Assembly (NCBI GenBank): GCA_033557685.1
Contig: JAWQRN010000666.1
Coordinates: forward strand, 1-27,363
Length of the DNA: 27,363 bases
DNA from: Sperchopsis tessellata
Lineage: Eukaryota; Arthropoda; Insecta; Coleoptera; Hydrophilidae
Direction: 5' to 3'
The position numbers and the translations under genes are program-made. The notes under the pieces are model-generated. The model saw only the letters and a list, made by a program, of their open reading frames with translations, was not told where the DNA came from and did no database searches. Shown here piece after piece: positions 1-11,058 of the stretch (positions within the stretch are counted from its first letter, which is position 1; every line of letters begins with the position of its first letter).

Positions 1-330
1 TATATAACAAGAAAACTAAGAACACGGTCATACCCTTCTAAATATTTCCATATGTCGTTAATGATAAACTTCTTTTTTATAAAAAAAAAAGTTTCCTTTC
101 GACAACCTGTTTATATTTTACATATATAGAACACCCAATCGCCTGCGTTTTCTTTAAATATCTAGACATACCAGATATTTAAAAATAATGAGACCACACG
201 ACATAATATTCCGCAAATGCTTCAAGCACATTTTAGAACCTTTAGTAGTACATAATAAGTTACTATGCAATATTTGAAAGAACTATTACAGTTACAATTT
301 TAAATTTTGGCAAAAAATAAACGTTTAATC
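1..330. other. Anonymous AT-rich sequence
   Basis: No coding frame, repeat family or motif recognised. It contains a short A-tract near 80-91. Confidence 0.5.
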
Positions 331-425
331 GAAAACTATAGGTCTTTGCTATCTTCGATACAGCAGCAAAGGTTTTTGAAAACCGTATGCACGAGCTCAA
401 ATATTCAAAATTTTTAAGGCCTTGT
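331..425 (+). pseudogene. Scrap of a non-LTR retrotransposon reverse transcriptase
   Basis: The plus strand reads ENYRSL at about 330, then, one frame over, DTAAKVFENRMHELKYSKFL. This is the RT NYRxIxLL...AKVFExxxxxxL region of Jockey/CR1-type LINEs. A frameshift lies between the two parts and nothing else of the element is recognisable on either side. The pattern is clear, the clade is not. Confidence 0.55.
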
Positions 426-479
426 GATACATATATCTTGGAGTAGATAGCGCCTGGCTGTTTTTGTTAATTTAACGTT

Positions 480-665
480 GATCTATTTCCGTTAATATGG
501 CCAATCACAGACCACAGGGATTAGGCTACAAAATCTGAGAAGTTTCCAACTAGAATTGTTTTCTTTAACGTACACGTAGTCTCAATTTACCTACAATATG
601 TGGAACCCACTATTGTGTTAATCTCGGAAACCGATGAACGTACAGAGTTTCCCCTTAAATCCTGT
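480..665 (-). repeat. Diverged copy of the SINE-like repeat body
   Basis: It shares an interrupted block with 6515-6680: 'ggccaatcacagac' versus 'ggctaatcacggac', and 'gtacacgtagtctcaat' versus 'gtacacatggtctcaat'. No tRNA-like head is preserved here. Orientation is taken from the better copies. Confidence 0.35.
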
Positions 666-1621
666 ATATGAAGGCATTATATTTTCAATTAGTACATACA
701 CGGATAGCATATAATGAATTAAAAAGTGGATTCTTTAATATGCATAGTAACACTTGCATCCCACTACGTGTGCCTTGATCTTATTTTTTCATCGTAACAC
801 AAATGTCTTATCTAGTTCGCCTAATAATAGACGAAAAATACCTACTATTTATATTATAATATGTTTCATTAATGTACAGTTGGTACAACATTCCCATGTA
901 TATCTTAAGGACTAAACAAGAAAATAAATGTTATTGGAGATTGCATACCTACGATTACAAAGATGATGTCAGATATGTACATGTGCAAAATTTGCAGTCG
1001 TGGCAATGTTATGGCACATATGTAAATTGATATTTTTATAGCAAATACAAAACCAAATCTAAACTTACATCAGATTAAAAATTTTGTTCGAACCAAAACA
1101 GCAAATAAAAGATTTATTATTGAATGTTGAAAAATTCCTGCAATTCCTCCAATGCAATATGTGGCTGTCAACAATAAATAAGCAGAGCTAATTGACAACA
1201 TATTGTATTTTGAAATTAAATAATGCTGCTGTGTGTATTTGAGAAACGATACGGACCATCCAGTTATATTAGTATTTACTACGGAATTTTAGGAAACTAT
1301 TAGAGAAGTGCTTCCACGGAATATAGGTGATTTGGCTTCTTTTGTCAGCTATTTTATTATTTCTACTTTAATTGCTTTATTATGACGTATTCATTTGATG
1401 GTTTGCTATTAAGTGTTTAAATTGATTAGATTATATTTGAGAACTTCGTAAAACGTAACAATATACTAGAGAAAATTACTAAAATAGAGAACACGACAAT
1501 ATTGCACTGTATAACTATAACGAAATAGACGCTGTAGTAGTGATAATTTATACTTAGTAATAAACCGTTCAAAAAAGTTACCTCAAAAATGTAGATTATG
1601 TATAGAACTTTTTGACAAATT
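666..1621. other. Anonymous AT-rich sequence
   Basis: No exon-like frame with splice sites and no recognised repeat on either strand. Confidence 0.45.
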
Positions 1622-2115
1622 TGACAACAAAACGATATTCTCTCCCTTTCAAAAGATTTCGTAAGCTCTCCATTCTGCGATTGCTACTTCTCTAAAGAGC
1701 TCGAACACTGTAATCGTCTTGGTCTTATTACTCAATCTGCTGTGGCTGAACATCGTCACGAAATATTTTAAGACACTACTAAGTCTTGGCGAGAGCTTTC
1801 GTTTTCACCAGAAAATTCAGAGATGTCACTGAGGTTTATAATCGCCCCAACAATATTAATAGTAACAGTTGTTTTCAACTTTTAACCACTTGAAGGACTC
1901 CATGGCTCGTTTCTGTCCTCGTACACTCGATAATAACCATCCGAAAGAAATTTAGCAGCGCCAAAACCCATCCCTAACTCCAAGCCTTGTATATACAAGC
2001 AGGATCCAGACGAGTTCAGATCAATGTGTTGAGTTCATTCTTTGAAGTAACATCACCCGCCTTGTGAATAAATCGTTGGCAGTTTACACTACACGATTTC
2101 CACCCGGAAACACCA
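1622..2115 (+). mobile_element. Penelope-like element remnant (C-terminal domain and 3' end)
   Basis: Three-frame reading gives QQNDILSLSKDFVSSPF, then EHCNRLGLITQSAVAEHRHE, then, one frame over, KFRDVTEVYNRPNNINS. These are the region after the RT and the C-terminal part of the GIY-YIG endonuclease (conserved AxxEH and the REAIEI...HPNNIN block) of Penelope-like elements. Stops (TAA after HEIF) and frameshifts make it dead. It matches the copies at 9451-10582 and 10549-11058 in both coding and 3' noncoding parts, including the terminal hairpin 'tttccacccggaaa' at 2097-2110. The catalytic GIY/YIG half is missing. Confidence 0.75.
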
Positions 2116-4073
2116 TTAAAATTTCATTGTTCTATATAACATAATGAGATGTATTTTGTAGGCAACTCAGCGCTATAAAATATAATTATTAGCAGAGTTC
2201 TACCACAAACACCTAGGCAAAGGTGAGATATAGACCTTATTAAATAATCGTTTCGGTCAAATTGATTTAAATAGATTTAATAATATTTGAAAATAAAAAT
2301 GACTTATAATATATATCTTGACTTGTTGCAGACATATAAACTTGAAAGAAAATTGTTATAACCTTCGCACCAGAGTTCGTCATTCACAAATAAACTTGAG
2401 ATATAATTAAACATTTTCAATCAATTTTTCAGGGTCAAATCAATGCTATCTAATTCCTATGTTAAGTTAGTCCACCTATATATCAAACGTGTATTCTACC
2501 GAAATAAAGAATACAATCACATTTAATTTTGGATGATTACGCAAAATATTCAAGTTGACTGACAAATTCAAATTAGTAAAAAATTCATAAGTAAATGTTT
2601 TCGTTTTAAAAGAGTATTTTTTTTTAAATAAGCACTCTTTATAGTAGCTACTTTAAAAATAGATAAATTAATAACCTAATTGACGTAACCGAGCAACTTC
2701 TTAAGAAAGCAATATGTGTTTTTCCATACTTTCGACTAACTTGTATATTCATTTTTGAATACTGAATGAATCCGCGCTTGAAATATCCAATGGTAGCGTA
2801 AAATATATTTCCTAGCATTACTAGGTTTATAGGTGTTATCACCACCTGCATATTCACGTCATTATTAATCTTCTAATTTAAAAAAAATGATTTTTAGGAT
2901 ACTAATTTCCTTTGTAATTTAACTTTGTAAATTAAGCCTGTGCAATTTTTTTAGTTATATTTTTTTATAAAAAATTTAAATGAATAAGATAAAAACCTAA
3001 TACCTAACACAACTGTTTTATTTTAGTTTGTCCTGCATTTTTTCATACTTGTACGAATAGAAATTGTTGCTGAAATTCAAACTTGATTGATTCTTCCAGG
3101 AGAATATGTTTAATATCTACTATTTTTTTAACCTATTTTGACAGTTTTAGCTCATTTATATCATGGAACTAAATATGTGAAAAATATGTTATGACATGGT
3201 ATTTCGGCCAAACATATAACATCCTGCTACCGAAGTCAAATAAATATATCAAAATATATCTCTATTTACCAAATATCTACACCGGCTTTAAATGTTACAG
3301 GAACAGCACCTTATGAGTACGCTCATAAAACCGAAGAATATAAATATTTTAAATGGTCAATATATAGTGAAATTTTCCTACTGTTTGACATCATTTTACT
3401 TTACTGTTACATGTTATGAAGTTAACAAATAGAAAAGTTACAACTCTTATAATTACTACATCAAAATAAAGCACGTCATTAGAAATAATTCAAACTGTTT
3501 ACAACTGACGCAATGAAACTGAACTGAAATACTGACTAGATACAACTTGCAACTACAAAAGGTTCTTGAAAGTGCTGACTAGTGGCTCAGGAGGACCGCA
3601 AGTTTTCCAACGCACCAAACATCCAGCGAGACCGATTTTATTCTAGACAGCGGCCATAGAACTTTCGAATAAATTGCAGGGATGCATTTGGCGATTTATG
3701 ATGTTAATGTTAGAGGGTATATAGAAAAAATACTAATAAGGAATCAATGATTTATAGGATTGTGTAACATTCACATAGCTCTTGCAAATATTTGTCACAA
3801 GTTCAAACACCAAATAGGGCCACCTGTTTTCCGTGGCTTCCAGCTTATTGAGCATATTCAAGCCTTCGAAGATCACTCTAGAAATTATGATGTACTGATT
3901 TCCAGACTAACAAATTGGAGGGCCGTTTATGGAATTCCTTAATTTTGGAATATTTACCTTATTCGGAAAATAGAGGCAACTTTTTGTTGTTTGTTAATTG
4001 ATAGTAATATATTACAAAATATAAAAATACTTAATTGGTTTAAACATAAATCTTGCAGATGTATGCAATGCCT
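2116..4073. other. Anonymous AT-rich sequence
   Basis: No reliable feature. A 69-codon minus frame at 2648-2857 and a 60-codon plus frame at 3760-3942 have no recognised family and no convincing splice context. The part at 3540-3700 is less AT-rich but also unassigned. Confidence 0.4.
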
Positions 4074-4722
4074 TCAGAGTAGGTATGGGTCGTCGATTTC
4101 ATGATTCGTTCCACGGAGTCGTATAGTGCGAAACACCTGTGCTGATTATTTCCATACCCACTTAAACTGCATCGAATTGTAGTGTGTAAAAACATTAATG
4201 AACCAAATGAATGTCTGGTTGAACTGGCTGATTCGGTCCGTGCCGCACAATTTTTCGTATTGATTCACGTATAAATTGAACGAAACACCTGTGCTGACTC
4301 TTTTCGTACTAGTATTGTATCGTATCGAACTGTGTATTGTTTACATTTAATGTTGTACTGTATTTCCTGGACCCGTGTCGCTTGGCGTCATATGGTAGGT
4401 AGGATACAGCACACCTGTACTGCATCAGACTTTGTTGTTTCCCAAGTATTCTTTTAAACGAGTTTAGGAATAAAAACCGAACTGCATGGAAAACACATTA
4501 ATACTTATTTCTGTTTACAAATGCTTCTAGTTCTCGATACTTGAGTCGTAAAATCCACGACAGCGATAGGCCAAACAAGAACAAGGGAATGTTGGTATAA
4601 TATTGTACGAAAAGATACGATACGAAAACGTATAAAATACGAAACATTTGGTACGAACTTGTATCTAACTGTTAAGAATCATACCAAACATTTAAAAAAT
4701 CGAATTGCCCACCATTACTTAG
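4074..4722. mobile_element. Candidate hAT-like MITE
   Basis: The ends are similar in inverted orientation: left 'agtaggtatgggtcgtcgattt' (about 4078) against the reverse complement of the right end 'aagtaatggtgggcaattcgattt' (ending about 4720). The interior is non-coding and less AT-rich. It repeats 'cgaaacacctgtgctga' at about 4129 and 4280 with a weaker third copy near 4400, and carries many 'cgtat/atacg' words as in subterminal repeats of hAT elements. No clear 8-bp target duplication was found. Alternative: an unclassified non-autonomous repeat. Confidence 0.35.
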
Positions 4723-4807
4723 CTCTTAAAATATTTGTACAAATTTCTTCATAGTACTCAGAATTAATTTCAGTTTATTTTCAAAAAACTACTGATGTGT
4801 AAATCTT

Positions 4808-5034
4808 AGGGCGTGGCGACAGAAGAAACAAATATTCGCACACTAGCCCCCAAATTCTCACTACGCCATTTCTTGTGAGCGACTATAAACATTTATAACA
4901 TATCGTCCGCGCACCCGGGAAATCATTTACAGTCACAACTTCTGCTGCACACGTCCCATTCATGCTAGTATACCAACTTGACTCGTACATGCAAAATCGT
5001 CCGTCTTGCTTGAGGGTGTATACCGCCCTTTAGC
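4808..5034. mobile_element. Candidate short MITE with GGGCG/CGCCC ends
   Basis: A GC-richer 227-bp island whose ends read 'ttagggcgtggc' and, reverse-complemented, 'taaagggcggta'. No ORF. The termini are short and imperfect, so this rests mainly on the base-composition contrast with its surroundings. Confidence 0.25.
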
Positions 5035-5925
5035 CACAAAAAAATTGTCGTTCAAAAATAAAAATAAAGTCATGTGCATATAAAGTAAAATTTACGGTTT
5101 TCGCTAATATTTTAAAAATAAAGGAAGTTCTAAATAATCTAAGCTGATATTTGACATTGCCTTAAAATTACATAAAACCCTTCCCGGTTAATAACTATTT
5201 CTGGAGCTAATCAGATTAAATTGATACGGATAATGGACATTCTAAATTTGAACACCTTTATAGAACAACGTGTGATAATATTTGAACGACAGTCTAAAAA
5301 GCAAATTAAGGTATAAAGTACAATTATCAATTATGCAATGTATAAAAATCTGACCAGTATATAATGAACATGGTGCAGATCCAAGTAAGGTAATCCCCAG
5401 TTAAAGGGCCAAAGTCACCTGAAATTGACAATTATTGCCTTTGAGAGAGTATCCTACATTAGATTTCTACAGGGGTATTTAAGTGCATTCAATACACTTC
5501 AGATAAGGTTGTTTTTCTGAAATATGATCCGAATATGACTTTAAACCTATCAATCTACATATTAGCATTTAGAGCAAGCTTGTAAAATGGCGTTTTTCTG
5601 AAACACAAAATCCCAATAACGAGTGATTAACTTATGTTATGGGAAAACTAAACGACGAAATTGGATTGATAATTAGATTTAAGTTGGCTTATACGTAGCA
5701 ATGCAAATTTTTGTGTCAAAATCAGCGTACATATGTCACTGGCACTTTCCATATTTTTTAAAATGATGAATCTTCAAGAGTTGCGCAATAGGTAGAAATA
5801 AACTTAAAAAACAAGCGTATGAACAGGTACCATCGGTAGGTACCTACCATCCTAATAATTTAAGTTCCTATTGAAATATGAACTCTGAACGTAATAAAAA
5901 ATATTGTTTAAGTGTTTATACTTAC
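5035..5925. other. AT-rich sequence, probably intron 1 of the second tetraspanin gene
   Basis: If the exon at 5926-5991 is used, this is the beginning of its first intron. No exon-like sequence was recognised. Confidence 0.35.
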
Positions 5926-5991
5926 CACAAAAAACAAATTGAAAATGAACAACAAATATTTGATGCACACAGAATCCCACGACAGAGACAT
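5926..5991 (-). CDS. Second tetraspanin gene, exon 1 only
   Basis: Twenty-two codons from ATG 5991-5989 (context ACCAAAAATG) to a strong GTAAGTAT donor at 5925. MSLSWDSVCIKYLLFIFNLF followed by FV is a textbook tetraspanin N-terminus, and its phase 0 donor is the same as in exon 1 of the complete gene. CIKYLLFIFNLFF aligns with CIKLLLVSFNVLFL there. It cannot be that gene's exon 1, because on the minus strand it lies downstream of exon 5. So it is the first exon of a separate tandem gene running out of the window to the left, or an orphan duplicate. I found no exon 2-like or CCG-bearing exon between 1 and 5925, so its intron 1 would exceed 5.9 kb, similar to the 6.8 kb intron 1 of the complete gene. 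Confidence 0.72.
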
Positions 5992-6514
5992 TTTTGGTTA
6001 TGTTTAAACTACACTGGCACGTTATTGTCAAGTTTAATTTCACTTTTATCCAACCGGTTAAACCACGTTGGAACTCTTAAAATTTACAAGTAGATCAGTA
6101 AAACTTCCAATCGATTCGCGGACTCAGTTGTTGTGAAATAGAAATATTCCAGTAATGTTTTTATCAAAACGACGTACTGTTTATAACATACGTGCCACTT
6201 GAAACTTGAAGGGTTGCCTAATCTAATATCATGTGGTATACTTTTATCGTGCGGTGCTGTCTAGTTGTAGACTTCGCATTTTTTATTTAGTCATCTATCA
6301 AGTTTCACTGTTACCAATAATAAAAACAACTAGATATCGGATTGCTTCTGCATTTGGATACGTTTTGAAATTGTAGCATCTATTGTATTGTATATTATTC
6401 TCAATTAGTCTTACTAGGACCGGTGCAAAGATAGTTCAGTTTAGTTAGCTGAAAACTCCATAGATCCCATAACATATATACTCATTATTATTCTTGTATA
6501 TTTAATGACGGGTT

Positions 6515-6790
6515 AATTCCACTGCAATGGCTAATCACGGACGCCAGCGATTACTCTACCACCCTTTGGAATTTTGAATATTCAGCGTTACAAGTTAAAT
6601 TGGGTTCTTCAAAGTACACATGGTCTCAATACACGAGACCCAACGTTTTTAAGTGTACTAGGAAGACACCAAACATAGTTTTATCCTAATCAACCAACCG
6701 TCTAAGTTGGGCCTCGAACTCAGGACCCTCACTCCACAATCTCCATTGGCTAACCAGTGGTTTGCGATTTGCCAGACACTTTGATAACAA
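6515..6790 (-). repeat. tRNA-derived SINE, copy with head
   Basis: Read on the minus strand from about 6790, it starts with an A-box-like GGTTAGCCAATGG, followed about 35 nt later by GAGTTCGAGGCCC, which matches the RNA polymerase III B box GTTCRANNC. The body then runs to about 6515 and is shared with 12050-12260 and partly with 480-665. This head plus common body is the structure of a tRNA-derived SINE. No tail repeat or target duplication was identified. Confidence 0.5.
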
Positions 6791-6890
6791 CCACATAATA
6801 CGCTGAACTTTCTGAACTCAAAGCCTAGCGAATATGCTAGTCTAGCGGCTATTTAAGGAAACCCATCAAATCATTAGATAGTCAGTTAGG
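6770..6890 (+). repeat. Diverged direct repeat, copy 1
   Basis: Shares 'gatttgccagacactttgataacaacc' (first 20 bases) and 'gaactttctgaact...gctagtctagcggctattta' with 8737-8860 in the same orientation. It is followed by 'gtcagttaggagcagccagtt', which resembles a promoter/initiator. Possibly the noncoding 5' part of a retroelement. Confidence 0.4.
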
Positions 6891-7084
6891 AGCAGCCAGT
6901 TATATGCGTACTCGGCAGTTGACAATTAATTAGTTTTTTTATAGTATGTGCTTGCATGTTTTGTACGCGTATTGACGTTAATTGTCAGCTATTTGAACTA
7001 ATAATAGTTTAAGTGCTTTATTGTTGTGTAATAATTATATGTTTTTTTTAATAGTATTTAACCTATTTGTAACTGTAATATGCA

Positions 7085-7245
7085 AGTTCCTCAAAACATT
7101 GGTCCAACAATGAAGTCCGTGGTTTAGCGATGAGGTGGTGTTCTAATGGGGAGATTTTATAAGGCTGGTCCGTATTGGACGAAGACGAGCGAACCGGAGA
7201 CTCCACTGAGCCTGGATACTGTATATTCTCATATATATTGAATGG
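7085..7245 (+). repeat. Imperfect inverted repeat, left arm
   Basis: Matches the reverse complement of 7555-7745. Shared blocks are 'aatggggagattttat', 'tattggacg', 'cggagactccactgagcctgg' (first 20 bases) and 'ctgtatattctcatat'. The arms flank about 310 bp of unassigned DNA. They could be two opposing copies of one dispersed repeat or the arms of a foldback element. Confidence 0.5.
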
Positions 7246-7554
7246 CGATCCTTCCTTTTGTCGGAGCTTTCTACACTAATCCACATTTATATGGAATTTT
7301 GTATACTACAGCGGATTGCAGGGGAATTTAATCTTTCGAAGATGGAAATATTTCGTTGATTTAGTGGTTTAGTGTACATAAGTCAAACAAAAAGGAGGAT
7401 CTCCACCCGCTGCAGAGAACACAAAAGGCAAACCCGTTTCATACAGTGTACTATATTACTATTATCTCTATTAGGTGAACAAAATTAGAATCAAGCAACG
7501 ATATTCTCTTCAAGGACATATAAATTCATCGAAATATATAAACATCCGGTACAC

Positions 7555-7745
7555 CTAAACTGCGAAAATGGGTATTCCCTGGCTTCTTCATGGAAATATA
7601 CATTATCCAAGCTCGGTGGGGTCTCCGCAAACTAATCCTACGGCCAGCATCCTGGTGATTGGCACGTCCAATAGAAGACCGTCCTGCTGAATAAAATCTC
7701 CCCATTGGCGCACCGCCGCATTGTTTAAACCGGTATACAATGGAT
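7555..7745 (-). repeat. Imperfect inverted repeat, right arm
   Basis: Partner of the arm at 7085-7245. The minus-strand 74-codon frame over it has no counterpart in the other arm, so it is not treated as a gene. Confidence 0.5.
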
Positions 7746-7766
7746 TTCATTCAGTCTATGACTAGC

Positions 7767-7880
7767 ATTTCTAAGAGCCACATATCAGTCTATACTTTTT
7801 AGAGCTATCTGGCAGTTTACACCCAGTACTTTTAAAAGCTATATGGCAGTATACACTTAACAGTTTTAAGAGCTAGACGC
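7767..7880 (+). repeat. 34-bp tandem array, about 3.5 units
   Basis: Units of the form 'tttta-agagctatatggcagt-tacac-ca-tac' start at about 7767 (29 bp, shortened), 7796, 7830 and 7864 (partial). Units are diverged, so this is an old minisatellite. Confidence 0.6.
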
Positions 7881-7990
7881 CTTCATAATGACCTCTGCAT
7901 CGGTGAAACTTCAGCAAAAAGAAAATCCAACACACGGTTATCTCCCGAAAAACTTGAAGGTACATGTAAGCTATTTATTCCTTTTTAATT

Positions 7991-8260
7991 TTGGGACTGC
8001 CAAGAAGGAATATACTTAGAAAATCTGATGATGTCGGTCAAAATGGTAAAAAAAGGCAAATTTACTTACCAAAATCACAACGACGGTATCTCCAGAAACC
8101 AAGATGGCGGAAATATTATATCAGGATGATATTAGCTATAGAAACAAAAGTACCGGCCTTGGTTATGGGTGCAGAGGTACCATGTGAGACTGTTATAGTG
8201 TGGACAACAAAGTGTCGAAAATTGGAAGGTTGGGATGAAAGTGATTTTGTTCCAAGATGA
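7991..8260 (+). other. Unassigned 89-codon frame, Lys/Arg-rich start
   Basis: TTG start region then ATG-like frame reading MGLPRRNILRKSDDVGQNGK onward, ending KLEGWDESDFVPR. The first half is basic. No family recognised, no splice context, and the surrounding DNA is repeat-derived. It may be a decayed transposon frame or chance. Confidence 0.2.
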
Positions 8261-8736
8261 GAAAGAGACCATGCAAAGATGATTGGAGATGTTCCAAACT
8301 TTCTTATTAACTCGTTAAGGGGCCTGTGACCTTAAATTTTAGTGACTGGACATGGTACTTCCAATTGCAATTAACTGTTAATCCGTAATGTCCTTATGTC
8401 TTGTTGACAAGACTTGTTGAGAAGACCACAATACTCAGAACATAGAGGTAATCAATACTGCATGTAGAAGGGATGGATGGATAATTCAGCCTGAAAAGTG
8501 AATCCAAGTGTTAAGTAGAAAAAATCCACTTATACAATGACTTCAAGTGGCCTAACAAACAGATGTTTAGAAATGAGCCTATTGCAGAATGAAGTTACTG
8601 CGTTTTGAAAGGCATATACACAAAAGCAAGAGACGAGTAAATACTCTGTACATTCCAATCAGGCATGAGTTTACCTATGTATGTTTGTCTCATTGAGGGA
8701 ATATCAGAGAATGTAATGTAAGTAGGGCCTTATAAT

Positions 8737-8860
8737 TTGCCAGCAACTTTGATAGCAGCAGCCTAGTCTATTGAACCTTCTGAACTACTGCTATGAGAGA
8801 GTTAGCACCAGCCTAGAATATTCAAGAAATTAGGCTAGCATCTATTTAAATGAGATATGA
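8737..8860 (+). repeat. Diverged direct repeat, copy 2
   Basis: Second copy of the block at 6770-6890: 'aatttgccagcaactttgat', 'gaaccttctgaact', then a variable stretch, 'ggctagcatctattta'. Same orientation, about 2 kb away. Confidence 0.4.
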
Positions 8861-9450
8861 TCTTGTTTTGCAATGATCCAATGTAAGATTGCAATAAATA
8901 TTTATAGTTTTTCAAAAACATTTTTGAAAATATCTCAGATTAATTTGCCTCAATATTATTCTGGAAAACTTCCGGATCTAATGGAACAATTAATGCAAAA
9001 ATGTAAATTAACTCATATTAAAAAATGCAACTTTTACTGAGACACAGCCCTTGAAAAGTGATGGATAATATGCACTTATATGTAACGCACTAATGTCATT
9101 AGAATTGTAAAAACATGGTTTACATCAAATTTCCAACCAATGAACATAGAGAAAAATCTAATAATTGAGTAAAAATATTGTAGCAGAAGAAACTCTAAAT
9201 TGTGATATTCTTCTAGGATATGACCTTTAAAACAAATTGCTTGCCTCAGCAGTATCATGCAGTATAGAATTTTGACATTTAGAACTTTTGCCTTGGCTCA
9301 CCATGTGTATCTTGCGCTGAAGATGGTAGTAAGAGTGACCACTAGATCGAGGTCAAAGAACATTATTAACCTCTCTTTAAGAGGTTTGTCATTACCTTCA
9401 GAGACAGACTACGAGGTCAATATCACAACATCATATGAAAAGAAGTTCTA
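8861..9450. other. Unassigned, probably repeat-derived sequence
   Basis: Lies between the direct repeat and the Penelope-like end. Short frames on both strands (9076-9258 minus, 9257-9451 plus) show no family signature. Confidence 0.35.
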
Positions 9451-10582
9451 ATAATAAATGTAATTAACTTCCACTGTTATTATCTATATGAATATTGTAT
9501 CCGGGTGGAACCCGTGTAGAGGATCTGATAAGTGCTGAAGTTTCATCCACTATTACAAGGGACATTTTCAAGGTGGGTGATGTTTCTTCAATGACCAAAG
9601 TCAATGTACTGATCCAGATTTGGCCGGATCATGCACATATAAGCAAGGACTGGAGTGGGCGATGTGCACTAAGTGTAAGAGGAGAGAGATGAGCAAGAGG
9701 GATCCTCCAAGCGATTGGAAGTTGAAAACTATCGTCCCTATTAATATTGTAAGGGAGATTATAAACCTCAATGACTTTTGTGAATTTTCTGGAAAATAAG
9801 GATGCTTTCGAGCCAAGACTTTAGTATCTTGGAATATAATGGAATGACTTGATTCATGACGATGTTCATCCATGGCTGTTTGATTAATATGGCCAGACTT
9901 TGAAACGGAGTGACATCTTTTAAAGAAAGGAGAACTTGCGAAATCTTTTGCATTGGAGAGAATACTGTTTTGATAACAAATTTTCTTAGTATGCGACAAT
10001 TTTGTTCGTCGAATCCTTGAAATGTCTTATAGATCGTTTGATATCTGATAAGTTATATCCATTGGACAAAAGCGCATCGGTGACTGTACGCATCTCCTGG
10101 AAAAGTAGAGTTGTGTCACACAGCTTGAAAGTTCCCTGAATGAGAAAATTAATCACAGACTTTTTCTGACAGGGTTGATGATGTGGCAATGCATCCAAGT
10201 ACCCATTGGTAAGGGTGGGTTTATGATAAACAGAATGAAGATGTGTACCATCTGACCTACGTTTCAATAATATATCTAAGAAAGAAGACTGATGACTCAA
10301 TCTCAATCGTAAAACGAATATTAGGAGTTTATGTGATCTTAAAAGGCTTTTAGTGTCTCTCGTCCCAATGACCATATAACAAATGTGTCATCCATGTAAC
10401 AAAACCAGCATTTGGGCCGTATATTGCAGGACGATAATGCCAATTGTTCAAATGCCTCCATAAAAATATTGCCACTAACATGGTATAACGGGGAACCTTT
10501 TGCAGCTTCAGATGTTTGTTTGTAGAAATGGTTCCTAAATCAGAAATAAGTGGACCTGACAGATATTTGTCTAGGGTCCACT
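9451..10582 (-). mobile_element. Penelope-like element remnant with RT active site
   Basis: Minus-strand order: RT segment STYF at about 10545; FYKQTSEAAKGSPLYHVSGN; the catalytic box CYMDDTFVIW (YMDD at 10398-10387); SSFLDILLKR and YHKPTLTNGYLD (10375-9986); then QNSILSNAKDFASSPF; DEHRHESSHSIIFQDTKVLA of the GIY-YIG domain C-terminal part; and a 3' noncoding end at about 9451. These are Penelope-like RT and endonuclease landmarks. It is 5' truncated, lacks the GIY/YIG catalytic half, and is broken by several stops and frame changes (for example between 9986 and 10000), so inactive, although the RT aspartates survive. It shares its 3' end with copies at 1622, 10549 and 27290. Confidence 0.82.
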
Positions 10583-11058
10583 TTTTTCTCTGCTATTTTC
10601 AGAAAAACTAAGTGTAATATTGCTACTTGTTTAAAGGAAAACAAACCTGCACATGAAACAGATCATTCCATTATGTTCCAAGATACTAAAGTCTTGAGAA
10701 CCTTCTTATTTTGCCAGAAAATTCAGAGAAGCCATTGAGGTTTATAATCACCCCAACAATATTAATAGGGACGATGATTTTATATTTCTCATCGCTTGGA
10801 GGATCCCCCTCACTCATCTCTTTCCTCCTACACTCGGTAATAAACGTACGAATGGAACGGCTCCGCCCTAGTGCACATCCTCCACTCCAGTCCTTGCCTT
10901 ATGTATGTTCCGACCGAGTCTGGATCAGTGCATTGACTTCATAGATTGAAGTAACATCACTTGCATTGAAAATATCCCTTGCAACAGTGGAAGAAACCAC
11001 AGCACTTGTCAGAGCCTCTACACAGTTTTCACCCGGAAACAATATTCATATAGAAGTT
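10549..11058 (+). mobile_element. Penelope-like element remnant, internally deleted
   Basis: Begins in the RT motif DLTDICLGSTFF (about 10553). It then jumps directly to the endonuclease C-terminal block HETDHSIMFQDTKVL, and, one frame over, KFREAIEVYNHPNNINRD, and ends with the common 3' noncoding segment including hairpin 'gttttcacccggaaac' at 11025-11040. The intervening RT fingers/palm remainder and endonuclease core are deleted. It faces the minus-strand copy head to head; the two meet at the palindrome 10549-10582. Confidence 0.78.

Noticed and set aside
2648..2857. Minus-strand 69-codon frame with a faint resemblance to a cytochrome P450 N-terminal region (LGNIFYATIG...KYGK)
   Set aside because: No proline-rich hinge, no convincing splice sites and no further P450 exons; similarity too weak.
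5926..5991. First exon of the complete tetraspanin gene
   Set aside because: It would splice well in phase, but on the minus strand it lies downstream of exon 5. A better placed exon 1 exists at 24894-24983.
9601..9999. 132-codon minus ORF as an intact gene
   Set aside because: Only its first half is in the true Penelope-like frame; after LARKHPYF the family signal moves to another frame, so it is a decayed element.
10981..11015. CCG-like tetraspanin loop exon (minus strand KCCGFF)
   Set aside because: This is the 3' noncoding part of the Penelope-like copy, matching 9510-9600; the CCG reading is chance.
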